Of a stretch of DNA of 59,038 nt, positions 9,570-18,627 are shown piece after piece. The stretch comes from a virus. The notes under the pieces are model-generated. The model ran no database searches, was not told the DNA's origin, and worked only from the letters and a program-made list of their open reading frames with translations. The translations under genes and the position numbers were made by a program. Within the stretch, counting starts at the first letter, position 1. Each line of letters begins with the position of its first letter. The stretch covers positions 1-59,038 of the IMG/VR virus record IMGVR_UViG_3300025659_000001, one strand, 5' to 3'.

Positions 9570-10208
9570 TTATCCATCTTTCATTAAGCCAAATCTGTTT
9601 AGAAAATCATAGTACTTGTCTCTAAAATTCATTGCAGTATTGGCATCCATTCTGTCTCCGAACTCAAAGATACGCTCTTCGTGTTCGTCTTCTAAAACAT
9701 CATACTTCTTCTCTAGGTTACGTAGCCTGCCAAATGATTCTGCTAAGCGAGCCTTGTTTCCTATAATCGAGTCATTAACACTCTCAAGGTCATACTTCTC
9801 ATTTAGTACATTAGTATATTGGTGACGTAGCCCTGCTTGTTCTTGGGTGTCGTGGTAACGATTCGTTGAGTTGTTGGGATAGTATTCAAAAAATTGTTCG
9901 GCTTCCGCATACTGTTCATCAGTATATTGCCTTTGCCCAAACATCTCTAGGTATTCCTCGTCCTCTGCGATGTAAGACTTCAAGACACCAATATTAGAAA
10001 GGTCAGTAAATGCCATGTCAGCATCAGCTCTACCTTCCTTTGTAAAAATGCCTTTAAACGCTGCTGATGCAACACTGCCACCTTTAACAGCATCCCATAA
10101 ACTCTCCAAGCCAGTTTCTTTCTGAATCTGTCTAATTTCATCGGGATAGTTAAATGCTAGGTCAGTTTTGACACTATCAACGTCTGGGATGTCTAGTCCA
10201 AAAGGCAT
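9570..10208 (-). CDS. Helical protein of unknown function in the lysis/tail region
   Basis: The protein has 212 aa and is not recognised. It is strongly charged, rich in Glu, Asp, Tyr and Arg, and predicted helical. The central part (AEQFFEYYPNNSTNRYHD) separates two helical arms, and residues 140-200 look like a coiled coil. There is no signal peptide or membrane segment. It lies between the HExxH peptidase gene and the endolysin gene. It may be a minor virion protein or a partner of the peptidase; neither is shown by the sequence. Confidence 0.6.
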   Translation of the reverse strand: MPFGLDIPDVDSVKTDLAFNYPDEIRQIQKETGLESLWDAVKGGSVASAAFKGIFTKEGRADADMAFTDLSNIGVLKSYIAEDEEYLEMFGQRQYTDEQYAEAEQFFEYYPNNSTNRYHDTQEQAGLRHQYTNVLNEKYDLESVNDSIIGNKARLAESFGRLRNLEKKYDVLEDEHEERIFEFGDRMDANTAMNFRDKYYDFLNRFGLMKDG

Positions 10209-10241
10209 ATCTGTGTTTTTTCTCTGGTGGTTTTAGCCATG

Positions 10242-10928
10242 TTACTTCTCTCCGAATAAACTTGAGAATATGGTTTTCATATGATTTAAGTGCAGGTCAA
10301 GATAGGCATCCTTCACATCTTCATCCTCTAGCATTTCCTTAGAGCGTCTTGCTACTAGCCCGTGTTTAGCTAGATCATTTGATGCTGTGGCACTATCTAT
10401 GATTCCAGCTTCCCTGTCGTATACAGTGCTAGCTATCCTCGCTTGTATCTCTTCTGGATTATAGTAATATGAATCCCATGCATCATTCTTAGAGCGCAAT
10501 GCATCTGTCACATATCCTCCGAAGATTCTACGCAAATCTCTGTTGTTTTCATTCACTAAGTGCGATACTTCATGGGTATATGTGCTAACATCTGGGTTAT
10601 TGAAAGTGCTTGTAGTGTTAAACTTGATATCTGAATCCTGCTGGGAGCCAGCAGAATTTCTTCTTTCCGGCCCAAAGTCCTCGGCAGTAAGGTTGTCAGG
10701 AATCATTTCGCTATCAAACGTATGTCTAATATCCAAATACCTATCCCACAGGCTGGCCCCATGACCAGCAGCTAAAAGAGAGTCATTAGCCTCTTCTATA
10801 CTTAATCTCATCCTGTCAAGGTGAGCTGGGCTTTCAATTGGGGAGAAGTCTATTGGCCCAACAAAAGCAGAGTCTTTTAATTGATGCAACATAGTCCTTA
10901 ACTCTTGGATATCTGGTTCTTCAGCCAT
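10242..10928 (-). CDS. Zincin-type metallopeptidase (HExxH)
   Basis: This 228-aa protein has a clear zincin core. THEVSH gives the zinc ligands H119 and H123 with the catalytic E120, and 36-37 residues on, YYYNPEEIQARIAS gives a probable third ligand (E159 or E160). HExxH followed by a Y-x-N-P-x-E-I-x-A-R segment is seen in metallopeptidase domains of phage polyvalent and MuF-type proteins. The substrate is unknown. Options are maturation of the capsid or the giant virion protein, processing of host proteins, or cell-wall peptide cleavage. There is no signal peptide. Its place between putative lysis genes and tail genes does not decide between these. Confidence 0.65.
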   Translation of the reverse strand: MAEEPDIQELRTMLHQLKDSAFVGPIDFSPIESPAHLDRMRLSIEEANDSLLAAGHGASLWDRYLDIRHTFDSEMIPDNLTAEDFGPERRNSAGSQQDSDIKFNTTSTFNNPDVSTYTHEVSHLVNENNRDLRRIFGGYVTDALRSKNDAWDSYYYNPEEIQARIASTVYDREAGIIDSATASNDLAKHGLVARRSKEMLEDEDVKDAYLDLHLNHMKTIFSSLFGEK

Positions 10929-10929
10929 A

Positions 10930-11388
10930 TTAATCTCCTATCTTATATCCTATGATAGCACTAAGACCTAATGCTGTATACGCCATCCAAGGCTGTACAA
11001 CTAAGCCATCAGGAAGGATATAAACTGACTCTTTAATCTTAATAGTATCGGGAGCTTTGCCTTGGTAATCAAACTTGAACCCTCTAGGCTCAAAGATGCG
11101 TTCCGCAAAGAATTGTGCTGAGACAAAGGTTCCATCAGTTACTTCAACAGTATCGCTTTGTACGACTTGAGATGCTAATGAGTCACCAGAGCTATCTACA
11201 TATACAGTATCCCTCAACCATCTGACAGGGCCGGGTACTATTACCCTAACTATCTCACCTTCCATAGTGTCTGTGTGTGTTACAACTTCACTTGAATCTA
11301 AGATGGGTGCTTTATAAGGACTGAACACTGACGGTAACATCAATGCTAGTAAAGCTCCTGCTAACAACCACCCAGCAATTTCTTTCAT
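10930..11388 (-). CDS. Membrane protein with N- and C-terminal hydrophobic segments (spanin candidate)
   Basis: The protein has 152 aa, an N-terminal hydrophobic segment (residues 5-22, IAGWLLAGALLALMLPSVF), a beta-rich periplasmic-like middle with a Pro-rich part, and a C-terminal hydrophobic segment (about 135-150). Anchors at both ends with an extracytoplasmic domain between them could suit a membrane-bridging lysis protein such as a unimolecular spanin. However, a lipobox cysteine is missing, so that role is only a guess. The gene follows two small membrane-protein genes and precedes the peptidase and endolysin genes. Confidence 0.5.
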   Translation of the reverse strand: MKEIAGWLLAGALLALMLPSVFSPYKAPILDSSEVVTHTDTMEGEIVRVIVPGPVRWLRDTVYVDSSGDSLASQVVQSDTVEVTDGTFVSAQFFAERIFEPRGFKFDYQGKAPDTIKIKESVYILPDGLVVQPWMAYTALGLSAIIGYKIGD

Positions 11389-11390
11389 AG

Positions 11391-11588
11391 CTACACTTTC
11401 GGTTTTGTTTGCTGATTATATAAACCAAGAAGCAATCCTGCGGTTCCCCATACGGCGAGAAATACGGTTGTGTCCATCGGTTCCTTTAAAAAGGGACTAA
11501 CAAACATTTGAACGGAACCAGTAACTGCTCCGTAGGCTACCAGCACTTTTGTAAATGTCAATGTAATTTCATTTTTCATACTCACCAC
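11391..11588 (-). CDS. Small two-helix membrane protein, holin candidate
   Basis: This 65-aa protein has two hydrophobic segments (about residues 12-30 and 41-56, the second VFLAVWGTAGLLLGLY) joined by a short polar turn, and a Lys-containing C-terminal tail. Size, two-helix topology and location upstream of the endolysin gene fit a class II holin, which opens the cytoplasmic membrane to release endolysin. There is no family-defining motif, so this is an inference from topology and context. Confidence 0.5.
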   Translation of the reverse strand: MVSMKNEITLTFTKVLVAYGAVTGSVQMFVSPFLKEPMDTTVFLAVWGTAGLLLGLYNQQTKPKV

Positions 11589-11595
11589 TCCTAAT

Positions 11596-11952
11596 TTAAC
11601 CTGATACTACCATATCTGCAAGTGCATTCGATAACCTGAACGCTGTGAGCAAAAACCCTATTAAAGCTACGGTTCCTGACGCTAATGATGCTAGCAATAC
11701 TGTTTTAATCTTCCTTGTCTTGTTCACACCCTCTAGGGTAGTCACCCTACCGTTTGTAGTCTTTTGATGTGTAATCATTTCTTTTTGGAGAAGAACAATT
11801 CCCTCAAACTGTCCCTTTTGGTATTCCCATACGTCTACTTGTTTTTGGTGATGTTTCGCACCCTCTACTATATGTGCGAGGAGTTCTTTCTCAAGTTTAT
11901 CCTGCTTGTCATAGAATCTCTGCACTTCCCTTTCCGTTAATGGTGATGCCAT
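11596..11952 (-). CDS. Coiled-coil protein with C-terminal membrane anchor (XhlA-like topology)
   Basis: This 118-aa protein has a charged helical N-terminal two thirds, probably coiled coil (residues 5-75), followed by a basic KTRKIK patch and one hydrophobic segment at about 83-103 (LLASLASGTVALIGFLL). This is the topology of haemolysin XhlA-type proteins that assist holins. It directly precedes the two-helix membrane protein, with seven bases between the genes. A structural tail role cannot be excluded. Confidence 0.5.
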   Translation of the reverse strand: MASPLTEREVQRFYDKQDKLEKELLAHIVEGAKHHQKQVDVWEYQKGQFEGIVLLQKEMITHQKTTNGRVTTLEGVNKTRKIKTVLLASLASGTVALIGFLLTAFRLSNALADMVVSG

Positions 11953-11953
11953 T

Positions 11954-12235
11954 CTAACCTCCTTTTGTCAACTCTGCTTCCGCTTCTGCTTCGCGTACTG
12001 CTCTGTTTTTGTAGTCTTTTCTCAATAAGACTAACGCAATTAAATCAGCTTCATTTGCTGGTATGGTGTCAATAGTGGTATCTGCGAATAACTTAGGTTG
12101 CCATTCTTTCAAAAAACGTTTTGTACATTGATTGATCTTGCCAACGACTGCTTCATTAAGCCATTGCTCAATATCTAAAATATCATTTTGTAATATCTTA
12201 GCCTCTGTATCTGAAAGTGTAATTACTATATCCAT
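11954..12235 (-). CDS. Small helical protein of unknown function
   Basis: The protein has 93 aa and is not recognised. Its N-terminus (MDIVITLSDTEAKILQNDI) and acidic, helical character resemble small tail-fibre-associated or chaperone-like proteins often encoded just after a fibre gene. There are no cysteines, membrane segments or enzyme motifs. The gene lies between the long tail fibre gene and the lysis-like genes, with only nine bases to the fibre stop. Confidence 0.55.
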   Translation of the reverse strand: MDIVITLSDTEAKILQNDILDIEQWLNEAVVGKINQCTKRFLKEWQPKLFADTTIDTIPANEADLIALVLLRKDYKNRAVREAEAEAELTKGG

Positions 12236-12244
12236 ATATGCTCC

Positions 12245-15200
12245 TTAATCCTCGATTGCGAGAAACCCGCTAAATCTTGTCCATAGGTTAGTTTGTCCAT
12301 CAACATCACTCTGATTAGCACCGCTGACTTGGTAAACAGCAACATAAGCTGTGTCTGAGGCATCCATATCTACCAATTCAGCAATCTGAAAACTATTATA
12401 GCTTAAATCTGCTGTAAAGTTTGGGTCATATAGCCAGTAGTATGTACGATTGGAAGTAACGAATCTAATCTGGTAATTACTTGCTCCAGTATCAATATTG
12501 TCTAGCCTTAATGTGCAATTCAGTTGATATTTACCTGCTGATGGAGCTGTAAAGGTGTCTGCTGAAAAGTTACTGTTCGTATCAAAAATCTCTAGATTAA
12601 AATCAACCTTAGTTTGTATGCCGACACCAAATGTATCAGCAACCTCATTAGTAACTAAGAATGCTGGGCGGTCTTTCAGTCCATACACTGAATGGGGGTC
12701 TGATGCAGACACATGGTCATAAGCCCAGTTACTTGAGACTGGTACTGTGGTTGCACCATTCACGGGTGTATCATCTACATCTTCAGTTCCAAGGATAGAC
12801 CCTGTAACTCCGTGAGTTGATGTGTCTGAATAGTGACTTGAAACTGCTATGTTTAGCGCAGAGACATCTACACCATCAACAGTAGCTCCGCCTGCCACAA
12901 CAATGTTACCAGTCGCAAGTGTAAGGTCACTGGCTGATATCGAGAGGCCTGAACCTACTATAAGGTTTTTAGCTGTTGTTACCTGTTGACTAAATGTCGT
13001 CTGTTGTGAAGTATTGACTGATATTGCAGAACCACCACCAGTATAGACTCCCCATGTATTTGTTCCAAATGTCATGTAGGTATCTGTGTCACCATAATGA
13101 CCAATCTTATCAGCCACTTCCACTAATGCATTACTGAAGTTCCATGAGGCAGAAATGGTTTCTGCTTCATCAGACTTAACAATAGCTGAGTCTGCGGGTT
13201 CATATGTACCACTATGGTTATGGCTTGTGCCTGATACACTAGCTTCTGCTAATGTAGCATTTTGCCATGTCCCACCATTATAATACATAATCTCGCCTGC
13301 ACCAACTGCCGATATTGAAACGTCACCGTGGTCAGTTAAGTTATGTGAACCAACAGCATGTGTATGTGTCGTAATCGCTCCAGTAAGGACTGCTTCAACA
13401 CCAGCCTTGGTAAGCGTGTATTCATTAGCGTTATCTTCGATGCCATCAAGTTTTGTACCATCAGCAGCTATGTCCCTACCATCTACATTACCAACAGTAG
13501 TAACAGTGCCAAGTGTTGTGATGTTTGCAGACCCTGCCCAAGTGCTTAATGCTGTGTTCTCGACAGAGCCTAATCCTACATCGCCTGCGGTTGTTGCCCC
13601 GGCTCGTAGTGACATATAAGTTCCAGATTGTGAGAATGCAGCGACATCGCTAATGTTAGCAGATGTAATAGCTACTGTACCGCCAAGTGTTAGAGTCCCA
13701 GAAGTTGTGACTGTACCTGTAAGGGTTATACCGCTTACTGTGCCAGTTGTACCAACCGAAGTTACTGTGCCTGTATTGCTTGTATAGCCAGCCGAAGCAT
13801 GGTTGCCCCAACCGTATGCGGTGTCCCAGTTAGTATTATTGTATCCAGAGGTGAGTCCTGTTCCTCCTCGTGCAACAGCAAGAGTCCCAGATGTGATGTC
13901 AGCAGCAGACCAGTTAGTATTAACTGTTGCTATTGCTACACCAGATGACGTAGGCCCTACTTTAAAATCTACAATGCCATCATTATATCCGTAATCAAAC
14001 ACTACTGTCTTGGTTGATGATGCATTTCTGTAAAAGGTAATGTGGTCAGTAGATTCTCCAGTCGCAAAGGATGGAGTCCCATCGCCATTATAGTACATAC
14101 CACCACCATGAGTAGTGGATTGTCCAACATACATATACCCAGTACCTTGTGAAAGACCATAGGCTTCAAAACCAGTATTGTAACCATTCCCGGCGAGAGC
14201 TTTAACTGTCGTGTTTGCTGTGCGTGATGTGCTCCCAAAAGTACCGTTACCTGTGATAGTTAACGCTGCGAAAGTGGGGCTATCAGACGTTCCAATTCCA
14301 AGGTCAGCAGTATTCCCACCAGAGATTGTCAGTATCCCAGTTGAAGATGCGTAAGATAGGGTTTGGCTATCAGTTTCAGATGTGAGGTATCCAGCTGATG
14401 CATGGTTACCCCAGCCGTATGCCGTATCCCAGTTACTACTTGAAGTGTGAGTCCACGCATGAGTATGGCTAGACCCTGTGACAGCATTTGAAGTAGCCTG
14501 AGTTGTTGTAGATGGAGTCCCGAGAGTGAACGTAATCTCGTTTGTCCACGATACAGATGAGTATGCAGATGTTAATCCATTGCCATCTTTTATCTGGAAG
14601 TTTTCTCCAGATGAAATTGCATGAACTCCATCGTCAGAATCAATCATATTCCAGGATACATAATTGTCATGAGTCGGTTCGCCAGTGATTAGGCTCCATG
14701 GAATTGCTCCAGATGAAAGTGTACCAACAGTGGTGATACTGGAGGTGCCAGCCCAAGTTGAGAGTGCAGTATTCTCTACAGAACCGAGCCCGACATCACC
14801 CTTCGTTGTTGCTCCAGCTCTCAGGGACATATAAGTTCCTGATTGGCTGAAAGGTGCTACATCAGTTATATTGGATGCAGAAATAGATATTGTTCCACCA
14901 AGAGTGACTGTACCTGATGTAGTGATTGGGCCACCAGTCAATGTTAAACCACTAACAGAACCAGATGTCGCTACTGAAGTTACTGTTCCAGTATTTGCTG
15001 TGGCTCCAGATGCAACGTTAATAAATGTGCGAATAGCCCCTGCTGAACCGTGACGGATAAACCCATCATTGCCAGTTTCTACGCATACCTGCGTAACACC
15101 ACTAGTTACGGTATTTGGAGTCGTGTTAAAATAGTTAGCGTAAATATATCCACTTGAATGTCTCTGAACAACAGTGCTATTGCCTGCTGATGCACTTACA

Positions 15201-16081
15201 GTGTATGGAAATGTATAATTATTTGCACTTGTAGCTATGGTATCTAGCTTAGTGCCATCAACCGATACATCACGACCATCTACTGTCCCTGAGACTGTAA
15301 TATTATTAAAAGTCCAAGTGCTGCTTATTGTGGCTGCTTCCGCTTTACGTGGGAATGCTGTGCTATCGTAGCCGTCTAATTGGTCTGAGTCATTTGCTTG
15401 TGCGGTGAGTCCTAAATAGTCTGAGTCGTGGTTATGTGCTAGGACTGAATAAAGCCCTGCGTGGTCACCCCATCCATAGGCTGTATTGGCATTGGCAGAA
15501 GTACCACCACTCCATGCCATACCGCCAAGAACTGTTAGTGCGCCTGCACTTGTCAAGGTCATTTCTGCTGTTGTAGAGTTTACATAAAAACGAAGTGCGT
15601 CAGATGATGCCGTATTAAACTCAAGCCTTGCCATCTGAGTAGTATCAGCTTCATTATCACAAAGGCGTAATACTGCGATATCCTCATCCAAAGCCCTAAT
15701 ATCAATCATAGGATTGGCTTTGAGCATTGTCAGGTTGCCAGTCATAGTATCACCAGCTACGGCAACAGTTCTAGCATCTATTGGATGCCCTGTTGAACTC
15801 GCTGCGTGGTCATAAGCCCAGTTGGAACTGATAGATTCGGTTGTTACACCATTAACAGGAGTATCATCTACATTTCTCCACGTATTAAGGTCGGGTGGTG
15901 TAGCCCATGTACCATTGTATTGTAAGAATTGTCCCACTGACCCCGCTGCTGGCACATGTTTACTATTGCCTGTACCTGCATTATGGTCATAAGCCCAATT
16001 AGAACTTACTGGAACCGTAGAAGCCCCATTTACGGGGCTATCATCTACGTCAGTTGTCGTTAATATCTTAGTCCATGCCAC
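12245..16081 (-). CDS. Long modular tail fibre with internal repeats and a C1q-like head
   Basis: This 1,278-aa fibre is rich in Gly, Ser, Thr and Asn. The segment VDDTPVNG...SSNWAYDH occurs three times (about residues 10, 66 and 1110), AYGWGNHASAGY-type segments recur several times, and a block of about 50 residues beginning AFSQSGTYMSLRAGATT occurs twice. The last 130 or so residues have the alternating pattern of a C1q/TNF-like jelly roll, a common trimeric receptor-binding tip. The N-terminus, MAWTKIL, is shared with the 291-aa protein encoded at 16586-17461, which suggests a common attachment module. The repeats probably allow exchange by recombination. Confidence 0.8.
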   Translation of the reverse strand: MAWTKILTTTDVDDSPVNGASTVPVSSNWAYDHNAGTGNSKHVPAAGSVGQFLQYNGTWATPPDLNTWRNVDDTPVNGVTTESISSNWAYDHAASSTGHPIDARTVAVAGDTMTGNLTMLKANPMIDIRALDEDIAVLRLCDNEADTTQMARLEFNTASSDALRFYVNSTTAEMTLTSAGALTVLGGMAWSGGTSANANTAYGWGDHAGLYSVLAHNHDSDYLGLTAQANDSDQLDGYDSTAFPRKAEAATISSTWTFNNITVSGTVDGRDVSVDGTKLDTIATSANNYTFPYTVSASAGNSTVVQRHSSGYIYANYFNTTPNTVTSGVTQVCVETGNDGFIRHGSAGAIRTFINVASGATANTGTVTSVATSGSVSGLTLTGGPITTSGTVTLGGTISISASNITDVAPFSQSGTYMSLRAGATTKGDVGLGSVENTALSTWAGTSSITTVGTLSSGAIPWSLITGEPTHDNYVSWNMIDSDDGVHAISSGENFQIKDGNGLTSAYSSVSWTNEITFTLGTPSTTTQATSNAVTGSSHTHAWTHTSSSNWDTAYGWGNHASAGYLTSETDSQTLSYASSTGILTISGGNTADLGIGTSDSPTFAALTITGNGTFGSTSRTANTTVKALAGNGYNTGFEAYGLSQGTGYMYVGQSTTHGGGMYYNGDGTPSFATGESTDHITFYRNASSTKTVVFDYGYNDGIVDFKVGPTSSGVAIATVNTNWSAADITSGTLAVARGGTGLTSGYNNTNWDTAYGWGNHASAGYTSNTGTVTSVGTTGTVSGITLTGTVTTSGTLTLGGTVAITSANISDVAAFSQSGTYMSLRAGATTAGDVGLGSVENTALSTWAGSANITTLGTVTTVGNVDGRDIAADGTKLDGIEDNANEYTLTKAGVEAVLTGAITTHTHAVGSHNLTDHGDVSISAVGAGEIMYYNGGTWQNATLAEASVSGTSHNHSGTYEPADSAIVKSDEAETISASWNFSNALVEVADKIGHYGDTDTYMTFGTNTWGVYTGGGSAISVNTSQQTTFSQQVTTAKNLIVGSGLSISASDLTLATGNIVVAGGATVDGVDVSALNIAVSSHYSDTSTHGVTGSILGTEDVDDTPVNGATTVPVSSNWAYDHVSASDPHSVYGLKDRPAFLVTNEVADTFGVGIQTKVDFNLEIFDTNSNFSADTFTAPSAGKYQLNCTLRLDNIDTGASNYQIRFVTSNRTYYWLYDPNFTADLSYNSFQIAELVDMDASDTAYVAVYQVSGANQSDVDGQTNLWTRFSGFLAIED

Positions 16082-16114
16082 CGTCGTTACCTCCTAAAGT
16101 GAAGAAGTGGGTTC

Positions 16115-16336
16115 CTATGCTTGAGGAGCTTGTACTAGTGACTCATAATACGCCTTAACTGCCTCAAGTTTCTTTTGCAACGCTGTAACGGCGGGTGCAA
16201 TATTGATAGGAACGTTGATTTTATCAGAAGTTACCAATGACCACAATATTGTATAATCTCCCTCAGTAAACTCTATCTCTGGGAACTCTGGGACTGTTAC
16301 TTCTTGTTCTACTTCTTTTACTTTTGCTTTAGCCAT
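16115..16336 (-). CDS. Small protein of unknown function between fibre genes
   Basis: The protein has 73 aa and is not recognised. Its N-terminus is Lys/Val/Glu-rich (MAKAKVKEVEQEVTVPEF), followed by a helical C-terminus ending in Pro-Gln-Ala. It has no cysteines or membrane segment. It is encoded between two tail-fibre genes with its own ribosome site and is probably a small tail component or chaperone. Confidence 0.5.
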   Translation of the reverse strand: MAKAKVKEVEQEVTVPEFPEIEFTEGDYTILWSLVTSDKINVPINIAPAVTALQKKLEAVKAYYESLVQAPQA

Positions 16337-16348
16337 GTTTTATATCCT

Positions 16349-16573
16349 TTAAAGTGCGTAAACCCTATTCATTAGTTCATCATGAATAAGTTTTACTTTG
16401 GTTAGTGTATTGGAGCCTTGCTCTAGTTCCTGTCCAGCAAAGGTTTGAATCTTGCCAAACATCTTGAGTAGGAACTCCGTGTCTTTGATTGTGAAGTTAA
16501 TACCAGTCGTTGTAGGCTTTGGAGCTGCCTTATCCGACTGTACTATCCTTCCGTTTGTTGGTTGCTCTACCAT
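16349..16573 (-). CDS. Small helical protein of unknown function between fibre genes
   Basis: The protein has 74 aa. A polar N-terminus with Lys, Pro and Thr leads to a helix of about 45 residues (FTIKDTEFLLKMFGKIQTFA). The family is unknown. The helix pattern resembles the small proteins of marine podovirus tail modules. Placement between the 291-aa and 1,278-aa fibre genes suggests an assembly or connector role. Confidence 0.5.
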   Translation of the reverse strand: MVEQPTNGRIVQSDKAAPKPTTTGINFTIKDTEFLLKMFGKIQTFAGQELEQGSNTLTKVKLIHDELMNRVYAL

Positions 16574-16585
16574 GATTTACTCCTT

Positions 16586-17461
16586 TTAAGTGTAAATATA
16601 CCACGATGAATCGGATGTGTTATAATGCATCATACCCAAAGCTGCGGTATGTGATGCTGCTCCGGCTGAAGTTGTTGCGCCCATCAGTTTGAGGGCGGGG
16701 TTACCTGTTACGGCATCTTCACCATGTTTAAAATTCCAACCAGTACCATCAACAAAATATAATGATGTGCGGTCAGCATCGGTTGCATCATTGTCAATGA
16801 TCACTCCAGCACCATCTGTAGCTGATGTGTTATGGGCTCCATTACCCAGTGTGATCTTTATATCTTCAACGAGCAGTTCTGTAATACTTGCTTGCTGTAA
16901 CTCGCCTGTTATCAACAGGTTACCAGCTACAGTTAAATCATTTGTTGCGAAGTTCTGTCCACTAGCACCACCAATAAGAGCATAAGTTCCTGTATGGTTG
17001 TGACTTGCTGTTGCAACACCAGCCTCTGCTGGAGTCGCGGGTTGCCATGTACCACCATTATAGTACACGATGTCCCCACTAACCTTACCCGTAGCCATGT
17101 CACTATGACTGTCAAGAGTGTGTGCAACTGGCGCATATACCCCTGAGTGAGTGTGGTCACCTTCAGATACAGTCCCAGCACCAGTACCAAGAGCAAGGTT
17201 AAAACCACTTGCAGCCTGAAGACCAACCATCTCAGTTCCAGCACCATTAATAATCAATATGTCGTCAGCCTCTAATCCACCAGTTCCAATAGTCGGAATA
17301 AGACCGACTGTTAGTCCAGTATTTACCAGAGCTGCTGTTCCTGTTCCGTGTCCAGTGATACTTGTGATTTCCCCACTAAGTTTTGATGTGGCGATAGCTG
17401 CACTTGCGTTAATATCCGCATTAACAACCGCCCCACTAAGTAATATTTTTGTCCATGCCAT
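16586..17461 (-). CDS. Tail fibre/appendage protein sharing the MAWTKIL N-terminus
   Basis: This 291-aa protein is rich in Gly, Thr and Ala. It has the N-terminal MAWTKIL seen in the long fibre and a YYNGGTWQPATPAEAGVATASHNH-like module cut into shorter strands; the long fibre has a close relative, MYYNGGTWQNATLAEASV. The pattern suggests a shorter fibre or spike anchored at the same site. The C-terminal 100 residues (VEDIKITLGNG onward) are beta-rich without an enzyme motif. Duplication between the two fibres is a reasonable explanation for the shared segments. Confidence 0.65.
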   Translation of the reverse strand: MAWTKILLSGAVVNADINASAAIATSKLSGEITSITGHGTGTAALVNTGLTVGLIPTIGTGGLEADDILIINGAGTEMVGLQAASGFNLALGTGAGTVSEGDHTHSGVYAPVAHTLDSHSDMATGKVSGDIVYYNGGTWQPATPAEAGVATASHNHTGTYALIGGASGQNFATNDLTVAGNLLITGELQQASITELLVEDIKITLGNGAHNTSATDGAGVIIDNDATDADRTSLYFVDGTGWNFKHGEDAVTGNPALKLMGATTSAGAASHTAALGMMHYNTSDSSWYIYT

Positions 17462-17472
17462 TTTAAGCCTCC

Positions 17473-17802
17473 TTAACTCTGCCCTAAATATAAGTTATTA
17501 TCATAGAAAAGCAAGCCTCCAGTTAAAGAATTTGGCAAAGCTGATTGTTCCTTAAACTGTAAGATGCCATCAAACGTGAGTCCCAACAGGAAATCACTAT
17601 CATTGTACCATTGAAACACATTCCCACTTATTAGAGCAGGTATAGATGTAAATTTAAAATATGTAGCGTTTATATTGTCCCACTCTACCTCACCATTACC
17701 CGCACCGAGCCTACTAGCACTAATTGTCGTAGAGCTAGCACTAACCGATTGGATAGTATGAGATGGAGTTGATTCTTCCCGAATTATTTGTGATTCAGCC
17801 AT
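17473..17802 (-). CDS. Small beta-rich tail-region protein
   Basis: The protein has 109 aa with a Ser/Thr-rich N-terminal third followed by a beta-rich core (SNVFQWYNDSDFLLGLTFDG type). Its stop is 12 bases from the start of the 291-aa fibre gene, and its start overlaps the end of the upstream gene. The family is unrecognised. It may be a small fibre or a fibre-tip protein. Confidence 0.5.
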   Translation of the reverse strand: MAESQIIREESTPSHTIQSVSASSTTISASRLGAGNGEVEWDNINATYFKFTSIPALISGNVFQWYNDSDFLLGLTFDGILQFKEQSALPNSLTGGLLFYDNNLYLGQS

Positions 17803-18143
17803 TATGACCCGTTGGAAATCCCAACCCCAACCTCAACTCGCCCGACCATCAACTGAGTGTAAGTTGTGCCATTTATCTGTAAAAGGTCATAGTAGTACCT
17901 CACCCCAGCATCCATTAAGGCTGATAGAGTAGTTTTATTGAGAGATAGTATTAGTATCCCATTTGCTGCTTGAGCTGTATTAACCACAAAACTACCTATG
18001 GCTGGGTCAGCTAAAACATCCTTAAAGTCACAGTCAAAAGTATAACTTGACAAATCTTTAGGGTCACCGTTGCTATCATTGAATGTAAAACTCTCTGAAT
18101 AGTCATACCCTTCTGTTACTCGTATATCATATACTGCTGCCAT
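17802..18143 (-). CDS. Small beta-sandwich tail-region protein
   Basis: This is a 113-aa all-beta protein. The pattern (YDYSESFTFNDSNGDPKDLS, then regularly spaced strands and VGRVEVGVG near the end) resembles small phage baseplate-upper-protein N-terminal or fibre-adaptor domains that describe a linear material with a DLSSYTF turn. No catalytic residues are visible. Its ends overlap both neighbouring genes by a base or so, so it is translated as part of a tight operon. Confidence 0.5.
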   Translation of the reverse strand: MAAVYDIRVTEGYDYSESFTFNDSNGDPKDLSSYTFDCDFKDVLADPAIGSFVVNTAQAANGILILSLNKTTLSALMDAGVRYYYDLLQINGTTYTQLMVGRVEVGVGISNGS

Positions 18144-18619
18144 TATGTCACCCTCATATATTCTACTGCTATTGTGCTTGTGCTTGCTTTAATAAAAATA
18201 GCCCCAGTCTCAACATATCCTAAAAAGGGCATAATATCTCCGGGTTGTAACCTTGCTATTGTCACGTAATCTGCTTCTCCCTGACTATACACCTGTATAT
18301 CAAGTGTAGCAGAAGTAGCCACACCCAAAACGGATGAACTGACGTATTTATACCCAGTATGTCGTATATAAACAAAATCGTATGAACCTCCCCCACCACC
18401 TTCTTGAGCTACTCTCGATGTTGTAGCACTTTGGTACGCAGGAACTCCTGAAGCCCAGCCTTGAGCACTGTCCAACGACCCAAGGGCAATTTCACTTTGG
18501 GATGCGATTGGTTTATTGGTGACTGGCGAGAGTATATCTCTGGTCTTTGTCGCATCTTCCGAGCTTGCAAGCGTTTCGACAGGCGTAATAGAGATTGCCG
18601 TTCTGATTCTATCACTCAT
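18143..18619 (-). CDS. Virion protein of unknown function
   Basis: The protein has 158 aa. The N-terminal half is extended and polar; the C-terminal half (from GGGGSYDFVYIRHTGYKYV) is beta-rich. It lies between the connector-type gene and the tail-fibre module. Gly-rich linkers and beta structure without an enzyme motif suggest a small structural component. It is not recognised. Confidence 0.5.
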   Translation of the reverse strand: MSDRIRTAISITPVETLASSEDATKTRDILSPVTNKPIASQSEIALGSLDSAQGWASGVPAYQSATTSRVAQEGGGGGSYDFVYIRHTGYKYVSSSVLGVATSATLDIQVYSQGEADYVTIARLQPGDIMPFLGYVETGAIFIKASTSTIAVEYMRVT

Positions 18620-18627
18620 ATAATCTC

